Positions 51,101 to 64,000 of a stretch of 64,000 nucleotides of DNA are shown here, one piece after another. This DNA comes from Beaufortia kweichowensis. Taxonomy: Eukaryota > Chordata > Actinopteri > Cypriniformes > Gastromyzontidae. The notes beneath the pieces were generated by a model. It had not been told where the DNA came from. It saw only the letters and a program-made list of their open reading frames with translations, and did no database searches. The DNA is taken from contig CM032815.1 in NCBI GenBank assembly GCA_019155185.1, forward strand, positions 5,837,001 to 5,901,000. Direction: 5' to 3'. The position numbers and the translations under genes were made by a program. Positions within the stretch are counted from its first letter, which is position 1. Every line of letters starts with the position of its first letter.

Positions 51101-51167
51101 AATAGAATAGAATAGAATAGAATAGAATAGAATAGAATAGAATAGAATAGAATAGAATAGAATAGAA
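51101..51167. repeat. (AATAG)n pentanucleotide array
   Basis: Thirteen or so AATAG units directly after the GGAGA array, with a short remnant again at about 51200-51221. Confidence 0.99.
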
Positions 51168-54100
51168 TTTGCTGAGATAGAATACAAAGAAAAGAAAAAA
51201 AAAAATAGAATAGAATAGAATTTTCACATATAGGGAGCAAAAGGTTTACATTCAGTATAACTAAATATAAATATAAAGAATGGTTCCTATACACCATATC
51301 AAAATAATGATCCACTGTGTCAGATATAATAGTCACTGCACGTAACAGGGAATCTGTCATTGGTCTACAGAGAATTGCAGAAAGTGAGAAAGAGCGAACA
51401 AAACCGATAGAGAAATAAATAAATAAAAGAACTTCATACATTTTTATGACCACACATATAAGGTCAGCCATGTGCTTTCGTTACTAAGCAACACAGCAAG
51501 CCCGTGTCTGAGGATCTTGTCAGAAGTTGACTCAGATGTGTTTTACGGCGGTGAAAGTAACAATCAGCCTTTGATTACTGTGCAGCATCAAACCCAACAG
51601 CAGCTGCCCTTCAGCTCACTTCTCTATCTGTGTCTCATGCTCCAACGCTTAGTCTACCAGAATATTAAAATTGATCAGTATAATTTATAAATATACATAA
51701 AACCTGTGAAGCATCACATTCTTATTATTGTATACAAACATCTTATAGAATATATCAGATAGATGTACTATACGGGCAATGTATGTGTCCCCTCAGGTAC
51801 ATATTACTTATTTATGTTTCTTTTAACTTTGACCACTTTTGACTTAGATGTCCTCAAGCATGTTCTTTATTGACACTGTTGTTTATTTGCCAACCAGGTA
51901 CAATACATTTCCACAAATATTTTATGATGAAGAAATCATTGGTAATGATGCCACAACTGTACATTTCTGTCTAATCTGTTTTATTATTTTTGTTTGATTT
52001 ATTGTTAGCTTCATGAGTCATTAAGAGCACGACACAAAATTATGACTTAAATGACGTATCAAAGGTACTCTTTGATTATTCAACGTCTCTTTCATTCAGC
52101 GGTTCCTTTATTTCTCTCTCTCTCTCTCTACTACAGAGCCCTGTTTTATTGCATTGCGTCTGAGGAGTCCTGCTGGGCGTGGATCGCGTGAAGAGCCAAT
52201 AGCGGACCGGCAGGCGGGTGGCGGTCAGTGGCCAATGAGACAGTGTCATAATCAGAGGAAAGGAAAGTGTCAGCGGTTCTGTATTTATACACAGCAAATA
52301 CAACCAAAACGAAACGATCAAAATATTATTTTTGCATGTTTCCCTTTGAGTGTACATCAGAGGTTGTATTCTTCTGCTTTAGAAAATTACGCACAAATGA
52401 AGATGCTGCTGAGCTTTTAGAGCCAGAGTATTCAATACGTATGATCAATACATGGATTCCCAACAGCAGGTCATTAAGACTGTTCAGCCCAATCAAGCGC
52501 TTATTCTCCTGTGTGAGAGAGATTCGCCGTTTCATTTAGCTCTCAGTGATTCATGGAGATTTCCTTTTTAAGCGAGAGCTCTCCTGTAAAACCAGCTCAT
52601 TCACAGACAGAGATCAGATCTGACATATTTTAGACAAGAATAAGATTTTTTACATATGAGTATTTGTTACATATTTTAAATACAGTATGTTAAATTGTGT
52701 TTGATCATGTTCTAGTGTCTAAAAAAATTCTAATAAAATTCTGGTTTTAAGCAGAAGCCTATTGTATAGTCTGCAAATCTGGACCTTAAAAACTGATCAT
52801 CTGATTATGATTTTAGCATTTTTGCATTAAAAAGAGATTATTTTATTAAAGATTGGAGTGTCTGGGTCAATAAAAAATTCTTATTGAAGTATAACTGTGA
52901 CTCCTGCAAGGTTTATATTTCATTTTACTTTATACATTTTAATTTAACACAATGGGATTTATTTGTGTAAAACCATGTAGTAGTGTCTTTCGGTAGTGTT
53001 GATATTATATTACATTATATTATTGAATAATGTTATCACGTTTACAAAAAAAGGATGCTATTTGATGTTTAAGTATTGCATTTTAGAAACCTATTTGCAT
53101 GTGAACCTTTTATGGCTAAAATCTCTAGATGTTTCAATAACAGAGTTTAGCATAATAAACATCATCACAAAATTAGGCAAAATATGTTTTCAGCTTCATG
53201 AATATTTGTTTGGGTGGGATGTAATTCATGTTTTGTCTAATGCTTTCTCTCCATTTCCACAGAAAATATTTACTTCACATCCAGAGGATAATCTGTGATT
53301 TCTGGGCATACATGAGTAAGAAGCAGTCATTTATTTTAATATCATTATAGATGAAGGCGGGTGTGAGACGGGTCCAGGGAGAGCTGTGTGCTTTTGTAAG
53401 GGATTCTCCATCCCAACAGCTGAAACATTGCTGATGCTCCAGGAGAGAAATGCTTGTTAGGGCAGAATATAGCAAGAGCTCCAGGGACAATCCAGATACA
53501 GTGACTATTCATAACTGTAATGGGTATCAACCACGTCGACAAAAAAGCCAGCAAGAGATGCTGAAAACACAAATTTAGGGGAAACATTTATTGTATATTT
53601 TGAACAGAGAGAAGCTAGAAACACAGAAATTTATCTAATTAATTTCAAGTCACTGATGGTTTATGTGATGAATTAAAGAAAAATGAAATAAAAAATGAAA
53701 TTATTCTTGTGCAAAAGCAATGCACTAAAACTACAGATAAATAACATCAACCTGTTTGCCTTTAAACTCCAGCCTGTGTGTTATTCTCATTAGCTGTTTT
53801 TGGTTTGATCCAGCCCCTCAGGTTCTCTTGTACATCCTCTAGGAGAGCTCGAATCACAGGAGACACATCCACGGGCGACGCCTTTCCACGGACACAACGT
53901 GCACATGTAAGAGCCGCCCTGATATCTGCTCTGTGATGGCAACCAACAGACTCCCCTCGGCTAAACCTGCCGCATGAACCGCCGCTCTTTCGTTACTGGC
54001 TACAAAGCATCTTTTTTTCTCCTTTTCATGCTTTGTGTGACATCAGCCTGCCTGGTCTGAGCACATACTTGATAGAAACCCACAGAGCAAAACAAAATCA

Positions 54101-54838
54101 CAGCCTGACTGCGGTAAAACAGCTCATGTACAGGTAGAACACAGGTCTGCAAATGCAGGGTAAATTAAAAAGCTGAATGGCATAAATGTGACTGGAAAGA
54201 AAATTTGCCCTGACGGGGAATCCTGGGAAGAGAGCTCTGTAATTCAGTAAATGGTGCAGAGGTTGCGTAGGGTGGGCGGGTGTGTGCAGGGGGATGGGGG
54301 CTGATCCGGGGGGAAAGAAATGACTCGTGCAGCTCACGTGAAGACAGATAACATTACTACCGATTCCTAAAACGTGGACTAAGGCTGTCTCTAGCATTTA
54401 AAGCTTTATTCTGCACCTGATTTTGCATCTTATGCTGCCTGTTGAGTTAATCATGACAGCACACCGCAGGCACTTCCTAGTAAGTTGCAGCTGTCTTTTT
54501 GTAAATGCATTTTAAATCCGGGTAAACGAGCGAGCAGATCTCAGGAAAGCTGACTGGAGATGAGCGGAGGGTTAGTCGTGTCCCAGTAGCTGACTATAAT
54601 GATGTGCTGTGGGTTTGACAGTCATGAGTGACAGCTTCTGTTATTCTGCAGCGATCACAGATCTGTGCTGAATCTGAAAATCACACAGTCTGTAAAGACA
54701 GGACAGGCCTGGTGTGTCTACAAATCACACTAAAGATAGAATATCAGAAGCTAAAGATATATATAAGATATAATAGAACTAACATTCTGTTACTGTATGA
54801 CTCTCTGGAAAACTTTCCTTTGCTGTCAGTTGTGTAAA

Positions 54839-54900
54839 ATGTTTACATTTACATTTATTTATTTAGGAAAACTTCTATCCAAACAAATTAGATTTTAATT
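54839..54900. mobile_element. Fragment of a dispersed fish repeat
   Basis: The run TTTACATTTACATTTATTTA, then TTTAGG and CTTCTATCCAAA, resembles a very common teleost interspersed repeat (TTTACATTTATTCATTT... TTTTATCCAAAG). The family name is not certain. Confidence 0.4.
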
Positions 54901-55082
54901 TGCCATTTGCCAGCTAACAATAATTGCAATATACAAACTATGTTTACAAATTGACAGCAACCACTGTCTTCATCCTGTATACAGTGTTTCATGCTTGTCA
55001 TGTCACCCCAAAGTCACATGATAAAATTCAACTTGTATCATGAATTTTTTTATTTTTTATTTAATTTTTCATTTTCATGTTG

Positions 55083-55087
<5 letters not shown>

Positions 55088-55160
<73 letters not shown>
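55088..55160. repeat. (CT)n(AT)n compound microsatellite
   Basis: CT units to 55146 pass directly into a short AT run. Confidence 0.98.
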
Positions 55161-55161
<1 letters not shown>

Positions 55162-55727
55162 CAGATATATACAGTACAGTACAAATAGTATAATTACATT
55201 TACATATGCAGCATGATTTAATACATAAAATAATTCAATTTAGCTATGTATCATTAGCTTTATTCATATTTTTATTATTAACCATTAAAAGTGCTCTATT
55301 AAAACAAGCCTATTCTATTATTATGAGTCACTGCTAGTTAAATCAAATTAAAGGTTAATGTTTTTACGAAACGTGTCGAGTCGTCCAAACGCCTCACTGC
55401 TCAAGAGGCAAATGCTCTGATTTGTCAAGGTCAATTAATGAAGGCAGCTAAAGGGACGGAAAACTCACACGCCCTCAGGGGTCCTGAATCCTAACAGAAA
55501 GCACATTAAATGACATAAATTCATGTCCCCCAATTAAGCTCATTTAGAAGAAGCCGTGACACACAACTGTGATCTTTTCATTTTTACAGTGACTACATTG
55601 TACTGAGTATATGGTTGCATTAAACCTGTGATCATGTGATTTCTAACAGTAGGTTGTTTGGTTTGTTTGGATTTTTTAAGAGCAGTAGCCCTGCACCTTT
55701 AAGGCTGCGGAGGAGAGAGACAGGGAC

Positions 55728-55728
<1 letters not shown>

Positions 55729-55781
<53 letters not shown>
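55729..55781. repeat. (GA)n microsatellite upstream of dscam exon 1
   Basis: A GA array about 0.65 kb upstream of the dscam ATG, probably within or just before the 5'UTR. A shorter GA run follows at 56254-56279. Confidence 0.98.
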
Positions 55782-55782
<1 letters not shown>

Positions 55783-56418
55783 GTTGTGTTGTGTGATGCT
55801 GTGGTGCTGATGCTGAGCTCTGGAGTCATCAGTGCAGCAGGGGAAGATGCTTGCTGCTGACTGCTGGACGGTGCGAGGCGGTGAAGAGGGATTTTGCTCT
55901 GAGTACAGCTAACAGCCATCATCTCTAACCATTTAAGAGCTGGAATTTCAGGGCCTTTTCCTTTTATTTCTTTTTCGTTCTTTTTTATGATTTTATTTCT
56001 TTTTCTGTAAAGTTTCTCACATGATTTTGACTCGACTGGGTTTTATTTAATCGTTATTTTTTGTTGCGTGTATGAGACAACACCTGTGCGCTCAGTAAGC
56101 ACGCGCCCTGACTCAGCATCGCACCTGCCTGCCTCGCACCATCTCGCGCCACAGCTGGAGCTCAGCTCGGCTTTTAACGGAGACGATTTGCCGGGAGCGC
56201 ACACCTCAGCCACGCGTGCGAGCGAGCGACAGTGCGTGCGTGTGCTCGAGGAACAGAGAGAGAGAGAGAGAGAGAGAGACCTTCGCTTTATATGCATCTC
56301 CTTTAGTGGAACTACTAATTAAAGATAATTGATATATATTCACGCAAGGAATTGTTCGGAGGAAAAGTGCGCAGTGGTCAAAGAAAAACCTTAGTTTGGA
56401 GATAGAAAGGTCCGGGGC

Positions 56419-56461
56419 ATGTGGATATTGGCCATCATCTTTTTCCAGTGCATTTTGAATG
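56419..56461 (+). CDS. dscam: DSCAM signal-peptide exon (first coding exon), gene continues past the window
   Basis: DSCAM is a large immunoglobulin/fibronectin-repeat adhesion receptor of neurons used in self-avoidance and axon guidance. Only exon 1 is present: MWILAIIFFQCILN plus one base, then donor GTAAGC. Human DSCAM begins MWILALSLFQSFAN, with the junction in the same phase. The preceding region is GC-rich 5'UTR with GA runs and one tiny upstream open frame (ATG at about 56291, four codons before TAG). Linkage with tmprss2 matches human 21q22. DSCAM first introns are very large, which fits the absence of a second exon in the remaining 7.5 kb. It is probably the fish copy dscama. DSCAML1 is less likely because its signal peptide begins MWLVTFLLLL. 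Confidence 0.82.
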
Positions 56462-58108
56462 GTAAGCGGTCTATTTTTATTTTTTTTGTCATGTAAAATA
56501 ATTACATTTATAATAATTAAGTATGCATGTCATTATTTTATAATGTTTGGAATATGTGATGCATCCTGGTCCGTTTCAGCGCAGCACGAGTTGCAGGTTA
56601 ATTCTATTCAACTCTACACACCATTTCACAGCACCATTCCTTTAGCCTTTTCTGCGGTTTACATGTACAATTTTACCAGAAATATGACAAACAGCATGAA
56701 TCCTTTTTTCCAAAAGATTGTTTAAAAGATGCACAAATAATTATCAAGAGTTAATCATTTAGCAATTGATTCTCAAATAAGCATAAAATCGTCTGTTTTA
56801 TGATTAACTTAAACCAGCTGTCAGTATTTTACCTTTTACAGTTTAAAATTCACAGCATGCATGCATCAGAATGCAATTACCATGAAATGCATCATGATTG
56901 TCAACAAATTATCTTGATGTACCATGTTTATGAAAATTTTTGGCCCCTCAAATTTATAAATTTTCTTTCTCTCTTTTTGTTCTTTTTCTTTTCAAATTAT
57001 TATTTTTTTTAAATTTAATGATAATTTGGTGATATTTAATTAGAAAAATTAAAAAATGCAAAAGCATAAATATTGAAAGAAACATATTAAAGAGCAGAAT
57101 TGTTTAAGTAATAAAGCAGATTCAGTGATTAATAAAAAAATCCCTCAAAATCATTTAAGAAAACAACAAAATTTGTTTTATTGTAGCGTCCTGGCTTAGC
57201 CGCCATGTTTCAAGAGGAGGCACTGAAGCGTTGAATGAAAAAAATAATTCCCAGTCAATCAATTGGCACTTTAGCCCTTTAACCATTTATTCAAAACATT
57301 TATTCAAACATTATTATTATTTTTTATTTGGTTTTCCAAATCCCATGACCTCTAAAATTCTACTGCAAATGCTCGACAGGAGGCGAATGTGTTGATGGTT
57401 TTAAAATGGAGAGACAGTGAGTGGGTGCTGGTTGCTGGGCTAAATCAGAATGGGTGTGTTTGTGGTGGAAGAGAAAAAAAGAGAGAGAGAGGTTTTGGGG
57501 GGGGGGTGCAAGCATGCAGGAAAATGGGGGCATTTATGTGGTTTTAACAGTGTAACACTCTGGGGCGTTTATATTCAACCCGAGTCGCTCCATACAAACT
57601 GACCGGTGCTAGCAGTGAATCAAACAAACCAAGAGATGCGAACGATCAAAAAGCGGACACAGCGATGCTTTAGCACAAAGGGTGTCGTAGAGCACTGGTT
57701 TACAGTAGAGATGAGCCATGACGGGCTCTGTGATTATCCTTCACATTTAATGGAAGCAAATCACTCAACCACAGGCAGTTTTTGCAAGATAATTGTGAAA
57801 TTTCAATCTTTTCAATGATCTTTTCTCGAGCTTTGCCGGATTTCCGCAGGGCTGTGACAAAACCCAAATGGACACAGTCATTTAACCTCAATTAATGGTA
57901 TATCAATGAAATTGATTATCATTTCAGAGGGATTTTTTGGCCTGCTGAACTGTGTGCAAATCAGCATTTCCGAAAAAGCATTTGAAGAGTTTTTGTTTGA
58001 TCGATATGTTTCCATTTGTGACGTTCTGTTTGCTCTAGTATATGTAGGTCTGTCGGATGATACATTGATCAGTTTTTTTGATGCAGTGCTGTTTCTTTTA
58101 GCGCAGTG

Positions 58109-58142
<34 letters not shown>
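58109..58142. repeat. (CT)n microsatellite in dscam intron 1
   Basis: An uninterrupted CT run of 34 bases. Confidence 0.98.
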
Positions 58143-58145
<3 letters not shown>

Positions 58146-58544
58146 GGCAGTGTAGCATGTTTCTTGCGGGTGTGTGTGTTGGGGGAAGAAAAAGAAGCCA
58201 TACAAAATGAGGCTTTCATGATTTGGTTAAGCTCACAGCCCAGTTCTCTTCTGGTCTCTATGGAAACCCCTGAAATGTATGTTGGTGCAATGGCCTTGGA
58301 GCTTCCTGCGCAGGTGACCCCGGAAGTGTTCTGTAATGACTGCCAGATGTACAGAGGAAAACATTGCGTGCTTGTTTACGAAGACATTCGAGATCTTTAT
58401 CTGAGTGCTAAGGATAAATTAATTCCCCAGCCGCTTAAACATCCCCACTGAGATTAGGTTTTTACTCGTGTTTTTCCTAGACTGCCCTTTGGACAGTTGT
58501 TCTTCATCTAGATTAACTATTCAAATTCTTAATGAATGAATAAA

Positions 58545-58886
58545 CAAGTGCAACAAAAAATGAAAATTCTGTCATGATTTATTTAAGCTCATGCTGTTTC
58601 AAACCTGTTTTATTTCTTGTGTGGAAAATAAAAGGAGAAATGATCAAGAATTGTACTGCTTTCTTTTCCAGGCAACTGCAATGAATGGAAACTGAGGCTT
58701 TCACACTTATAAAGGAAGAAGCAAAACACTATAAAATATCATAAAAGTGATAATCATTGCTAATCTAGCTTTACAATGAAATTAAAATGTAAAAACAATT
58801 TCAATTTCTGAGTTGTTGATGTGGGTTTGGAACAACATGAATTTTAGTCAAAAATGACAGACTTTTTTGCCAATCTATCCCTTTAA
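58545..58886. mobile_element. MITE-like element in dscam intron 1
   Basis: The left part has AAAATGAAAATTCTGTCATG and the right end CAATCTATCCCTTTAA, matching the same family. The centre is diverged. Confidence 0.6.
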
Positions 58887-61389
58887 TAAGGAAATAATTT
58901 TTTATAACAAACATTTTCACAATCCGCTCACCGAGCTCGGCTCCCTTGTATTAAACAACTAATGTTTTTGCATGTAAAATCATGCTGAGTTGTTTTCAAT
59001 GGCTCTTGTGTTTTTGAAGAGTACTCGAGACCTCGTGCATATTAACACACAAATGTAATTGGAACAGAACAGAATGGCACACAGACGCAGCAGAAAGTAG
59101 GAGTGATGTTGTTTTTGTAAACTGATGCTGGGGGCAGCTCTGACATACACTCAAACGGACACGAATAAACAGCATAACGTAGAGCAAAGTGCCCAATCAC
59201 TGAAACGGGTTAAGAGAGCTTTTAGTTGAGTCCAGATCAAACAGAGAAAAGTGTGTGGGCACATCCATTTGTTTTTGCTCAACTATACAGCAGTGTTTGA
59301 AGACACAGTACTGCTATAGAGAAATCAAGGCCATGTTTGCTGACCTGAAAGGAGATGATTGTGTTATTGTGACTTCAGTCTGCAGTCCTCTAAAGACTCG
59401 CTCTGAATGTTTATCAAATGATAAAATAGTTACTCATATATTCAATGTTTATCAATATTTACTTCCACTTACAATTTTGGTTGTACATTATTGTTGAGTA
59501 AACAGACAGATTGTGTAGAAACAATACAAATGTTTTATTGAAGAGATTATCTACACAAACTCATTTTTCCATGAGCATGAATCATTCAACAAATACTGTA
59601 CGTCTAGAAGTACATACAGTAATGTATTTTACAAATGCACAAATGCTAAAGTCGAACCCTGTATTGTTGTGTAGCATTAAAAACACACACTGTTTTACAC
59701 AAGTGTGTCGTTCTTGCTCCAATATATCAGTGATTCTGAGAGTCGTTTGGCATAATGACATCTTGATGATCAGCTTTGCTAACTGTGTAATGAGACCTAA
59801 TGCTGATCAGCGCTCATATTTTTCATCCGTACAGCTTACTGTCGTACAGCAGGAAATACATCTGACAGACGGCCCTCCGCTTACAGCCATAATGTGTATT
59901 TATCTCTTGATTTGATGACTTGGCAGGAATAGCACCTTGTGTTTCCACTGATTGCAACTTTCAATCTCATTTTTTCCATACACAAGCTTGATGACTTTAG
60001 CACGAAACGCTGTGTTGCTTATTTGGTGTGACCATTGTGAATGAGATTTCTTCTGAATGAGAAATGCCTGAGAGGTTTGGTTTGTGCTGTTATGAGAAAA
60101 ATACATGACTTGAGGTGGAAACACAGTGAATACAAACCAGGATGGATAGCCAGTTTCTTTATAGGTTTTTTAGATCTAAGCTCTGATGTGCTCTCAGATA
60201 TCTGGCCGGGTTACAGATATGTGCACTTTACTGTAGATCAGTTTGGTAAGCATGTTTTAAAAAGATAATTAGTAATAATAATAATAAGAGATTAATTTTC
60301 AAGATGCATTACTTAAAAATGTGGCAAAAAATAAGATTATTAAACAGTTTACCATTTGATAGAAATTAAAAAACATTTTTCTGTTGGAATAAGATTAGTA
60401 TGTAAGACAATGGATTTATATTCAAGCTAATTCTGGTAATTCAGATATTATATTTTACTATAAATATATTTTTGAATGCATTTTGTTTGTAACATTTTTA
60501 ATAACAATACAATTTTAAATCATTATTGCCTTGAATAATGCTATAGGTTAATTCAGATAGAAAATTTATATTGAAAAAATATTTATTTCAATTTGTATAA
60601 ATATAAATATAAAAAAATACAATTGTTACCCATTCTCCATATTTGTCCAAAACTGTAGCTTTTATTTACAACAGTTAACAGTGGTGGTTTGACCACTTAA
60701 TATCCGTGTATCACAGCAGATTAACAACTGGGCAGAATTTCAACACCCAAAATATGTGTAACATTTACAAATTTCCAGGCAAACGTCTCATTAAAGCTGC
60801 TCGCGCCTTGGGCCTGTTCTGTTTCCGTTGCGTTCTCTATCGGCCCGTCCCCAGAAGTGATTATGCTAATTGCTGTTTGATCAGATGATTAAATTATAAT
60901 TCGATTAATCCTGAGCACTAAATGCTCTGAATACATTTACATCTGCTTGGCTGCGTCAGTGTGCAGGGACGCGCGGTTTCCAGCGTGAAGCGAGGATGAC
61001 CTGGAACTCGCACCCAAATATTAACACGTTGCATGTAAAAATTGAGACATTTAGATGTTGTAAGATTTTTAACAGAAGAGAAAAGAAAACACACAATTTC
61101 TCAATGCTTTTCAAGCCTGTTTTTAGGGTTTTGAGAGAGCAGGTGTTGGTAGAAATACGCGTGTAACTAAATTCACAAAACAGCTCCTCAGCAATGGTCC
61201 TGCCAATGATGCTGTGTCACAACAAAAAAAAGTTTCTTTATAAAAATGATTTTTTTAGTCATCGCTGCTCATTAAGCTGCAATACAAAAAAGTAATTTAC
61301 AGTAACAATAAAAATTTCAGAGTAATTGCTTTATTTGATTAAATGTATGTATAGCTGCAGACAGCATTAGTTGTTGTATTGCACATGTA

Positions 61390-61620
61390 TCAGCACGAGC
61401 GTAAGAGATTCGTTTAGCGCCGCTCGCCTTCCGTCATCATTCGAGTCAGCGGTGCTTTAGATTCAGACATCAGCGACGTCGACTCCCCTAATTGATGTAG
61501 ATCCGCGGAGGCCATTTGATCTCTTTCGCACCACCGGGGAGCTCTAAACGAACGTTTGCTCAGACATTATTCAGATGATATTCAAATCATCTCACTTAAG
61601 AGATGAAAAAAAAACAAGAA
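61390..61620. promoter_or_regulatory. Candidate intronic enhancer in dscam intron 1
   Basis: A CpG-bearing block with AATTGATG, TAATTGATG and ATTCAAATCATCT words and a GAGTCAGCGGTGC segment, set in AT-rich intron. It is non-coding. The style is that of deep-conserved elements near neural genes, but it is unverified. Confidence 0.25.
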
Positions 61621-64000
61621 ACTGTGCTTTTCCAGCAGGGCACGCGATGCTCCCTCTCTCACCCTTCGCGGCATCTGGGGATATCTAAAGCTTTACATGT
61701 TGGCAGAGAGCGGTGGTCCATTAACCCAGACACGCTGAGTTGTGCTTAATATTCATAAGAGCAAATTGTGAGCTGGTTAAATAGCGGTGCTCTGGTACAG
61801 CTCCCTGACGCCGGGCTCTGTGTAGCCCCGGGGCAGGGACAGGATTTTAAAACTCTCCTGGCCGCTGTTCTGGCTTTCCGCACGCCGCTGCTTTAATTAC
61901 CTCGAGCCGGTGACGTTTTGTCAAGGTCCCGTAACTCACGGGGCGCTGAGGCCAGGGGGAATCTCTCCTGCTATCTGCTGCGCAGACAACAGCGCAGACA
62001 CAGTCGGCCTGCAGCCAATGGAGTGACCTATCCACCCACAACAGACTCAGGATTTCATCCTCAGAGAGATCTATGTGTTTACTGTTGCACTGTTTGGCAT
62101 CGTTCTAACAAGCATTTGTTTGTTTTTATAAATTATGCAAGCCATTTATCATAGACATTTTCAAAGCGGATATAATTTAGCCAATTGTGCATGTTTAAAA
62201 GGACAGATGCACCAATTGTTTGTTTTTATTCAAGGAATTCTACATGGAATTATTCCAATAATCATCCAATAACATTTGAGTATTTTATGAAGGCATTAGT
62301 GCTGGCTGAAAAGACAAATGCAGCATAGTTCATATACAAAAATCTACCAAGATATTACCATGTTTCCAATGTTTCTTAAACAATTACACTCTTAAAACTA
62401 AAGGTGCTAAAAAACTTTACATTACATTTTTCACAACAAAATGTTTAAGGTTCTTTATGGAACCCTTCAGCCCAAAATGATGCACCTTTTGTTTTTAAGT
62501 GGTTTTTTCAGTATACATGAGCAATTCTACATGAAAATATTTACATCATCCAACAATTTTAAAGGGGACAGCAATTTCACATATAAAAAGTGCCATAGCA
62601 TTGCAATATTTTTGTGCATGACATCATGGCAATGCCATTTTTGTCCAAATATTTTCAGATATATACAGTACCCTAATAACACTAAGGCATTTTATAGATT
62701 ACCATGTAAAGTATTTACCACTGTAATAGCATATGTAGGTGATCAGTCTCATTTAAAAGCAACAAGGGATCACTATATATCCAAATCTATGATTTAATGC
62801 CCTGTCCATTTTAAAGCCAGACTTCGAAGGGTTAATTCCAGTGCTGTCCATACAGTTTGCTGGGTATATATTGATTGCATGTTACTTAAATAAATCGCCT
62901 GGCTAGTTTTGAAAAGGGTCTTGTGATGGCTGGTTACACACTATCAGTAGACAAATGCTAATGTGTTTTCAAAAGACAAACACGTATTTCTGCTCGCTCT
63001 AACTGTAATTGTCATTCGGCTTGAATGCTCCTCATTACAGACCTGTTAGACACGTTCATACATGTTATTTGGAACACTTTAAAAACTATTTTTGTTAAAC
63101 AATTAATAATTTGAGCAAACCTATGTCACTTCATTATTTGTGGCTCAACTGATACAGACTTTTAATGACCAATGTTAATGCTGATAATCTAGAGAAAGGA
63201 TGACCAATATGATCCCGATGTAGTACAATTAAATTGTGTACATTTTGTTACAAATTAAACTAATTTAATTAATTTGAAATGTTGTTTTAATTTTCCTAAT
63301 TTTTAGATACAAAACTGTGCTAAATTAAGGCTCAATATTTCATATTACCAGAAGAACCTACATTCATTTATTTAAATTATTTAAACTGGTGACGAGATTG
63401 GTGCTGAGCACCCTGCCCCCCGATCAGCTTGACTTTAAGATGGTCTTTGCCCTTCAGCTGTCTCATGCTCACCCCATAAATATCTCCCCGAGTCAAGCAC
63501 AGGAGGACGGTGTGTTGAAGCCTCTCGCAGTGGGAATTTACAACAATCAGCTCTAAAAGGCAAACGGCAGGCGACAAAGAAAGCGCTCCGTCTTATTTGG
63601 AGTAGATAAGAATCACAGTTAATCAAACAGCTTCAAGCGCTGTATTCCGCTTTCTGCAAAAGCCAGATTAATTAAAAAGTAATTCAGTTCATATATAAAG
63701 AGTCTTGCATGCCTGCTTCTATCGTTTATAAAACTGAGAGTAGGATTATATTTGGAGGCGTTGGTAAGCATGCGGTGGGTTTTGGAATCTGAGTTTGAAT
63801 CTGTCAGATTGACAGATGCTGAATGGGCAGATTTTGAAGATGAAACAAACAGACCACCTGAAATTCAGAATGTTAAAGGTGTGCAGGGAACTGGGAAATA
63901 AAGCTCATTGCCTGGTGTTTGCCATACCAAACCACACCATCATGTCTGAATATCTGTGAGATGTCCTTTAGTGTCCAAACTATATTTTACAATAAATGGC

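Larger units (their letters stand above)
46824..56418. other. tmprss2-dscam intergenic region and dscam 5'UTR
   Basis: The tmprss2 3'UTR runs to about 47290. After it come GC-richer blocks without codon structure but with dense homeobox-like TAAT and E-box-like CAGATG words (about 47660-48080, 48540-48790, 53780-54060, 55376-55560), the two pentanucleotide arrays, and microsatellites. From about 55680 the sequence is probably the dscam promoter and 5'UTR (GC-rich, GA runs). No further coding exon was recognised. Confidence 0.55.
56462..64000 (+). other. dscam intron 1 (start), non-coding
   Basis: About 7.5 kb with no recognised exon. It contains a MITE-like copy (58545-58886), a CT microsatellite, and GC-richer or motif-dense blocks at about 57560-58100, 60770-60910, 61390-62030 and 63370-63620 that could be intronic enhancers. 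Open frames here lack family similarity and splice support. Confidence 0.6.

Noticed and set aside
50714..51471. Long Leu-Ser-Pro / Phe-Tyr-Ser-Ile open frames up to 196 codons on the minus strand
   Set aside because: Made by the GGAGA and AATAG pentanucleotide arrays, which keep frames open; no family similarity and no splice context.
58164..58451. 95-codon open frame in dscam intron 1
   Set aside because: No recognisable domain and no splice or promoter support; it looks random.

Overview
The window is from a teleost nuclear genome, most likely a cyprinid or other cypriniform fish. The evidence is AT-rich DNA with intron-containing vertebrate genes, frequent GA/CT microsatellites, several copies of a short inverted-repeat element with GGGATAGTTCACC ends that is common in cyprinid genomes, and fish-type protein versions. 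All genes below were reconstructed exon by exon from splice sites and from similarity to families I recognise. Exon lengths and phases were checked by arithmetic.

Layout: (1) 51-7,300, minus strand: the 5' part of gdpd5 (GDE2), which runs off the left edge. (2) 11,842-13,318, plus: serpinh1 (HSP47), head-to-head with gdpd5 as in human 11q13. (3) 15,433-19,309, plus: acer3, alkaline ceramidase 3, complete. (4) 24,960-36,760, plus: three tandem matrix metalloproteinase genes with the same 10-exon layout. The first two are collagenase-like and each carries one single-base frameshift in the hemopexin domain; the third is stromelysin-like and intact. (5) 37,834-40,719, plus: acat1, mitochondrial acetoacetyl-CoA thiolase, complete, with a 5'-truncated LINE inserted just upstream of it. 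(6) 42,687-46,823, plus: tmprss2, a type II transmembrane serine protease, complete. (7) 56,419 onward, plus: the signal-peptide exon of dscam, followed by more than 7.5 kb of its first intron.

The gene order joins neighbours that in human lie on 11q13 (GDPD5, SERPINH1, ACER3), 11q22 (MMP cluster, ACAT1) and 21q22 (TMPRSS2, DSCAM). Several genes act on the extracellular matrix or cell surface: serpinh1 folds collagen, the MMPs cut matrix, and tmprss2 cuts surface proteins. They are not an operon, and shared function is only suggestive. No CRISPR array, tRNA, rRNA or complete autonomous transposon was seen. The gaps hold UTR exons, simple repeats, decayed mobile-element pieces, four CTCF-like motifs, and GC-richer blocks near dscam that may be conserved regulatory DNA.

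I did not find a wholly new biological system. The most notable observations are the two independent frameshifts in neighbouring MMP genes, the dated LINE insertion in the acat1 promoter, a perfect 19-bp hairpin in the tmprss2 3' region, and an unexplained GC-richer segment between the first two MMP genes.
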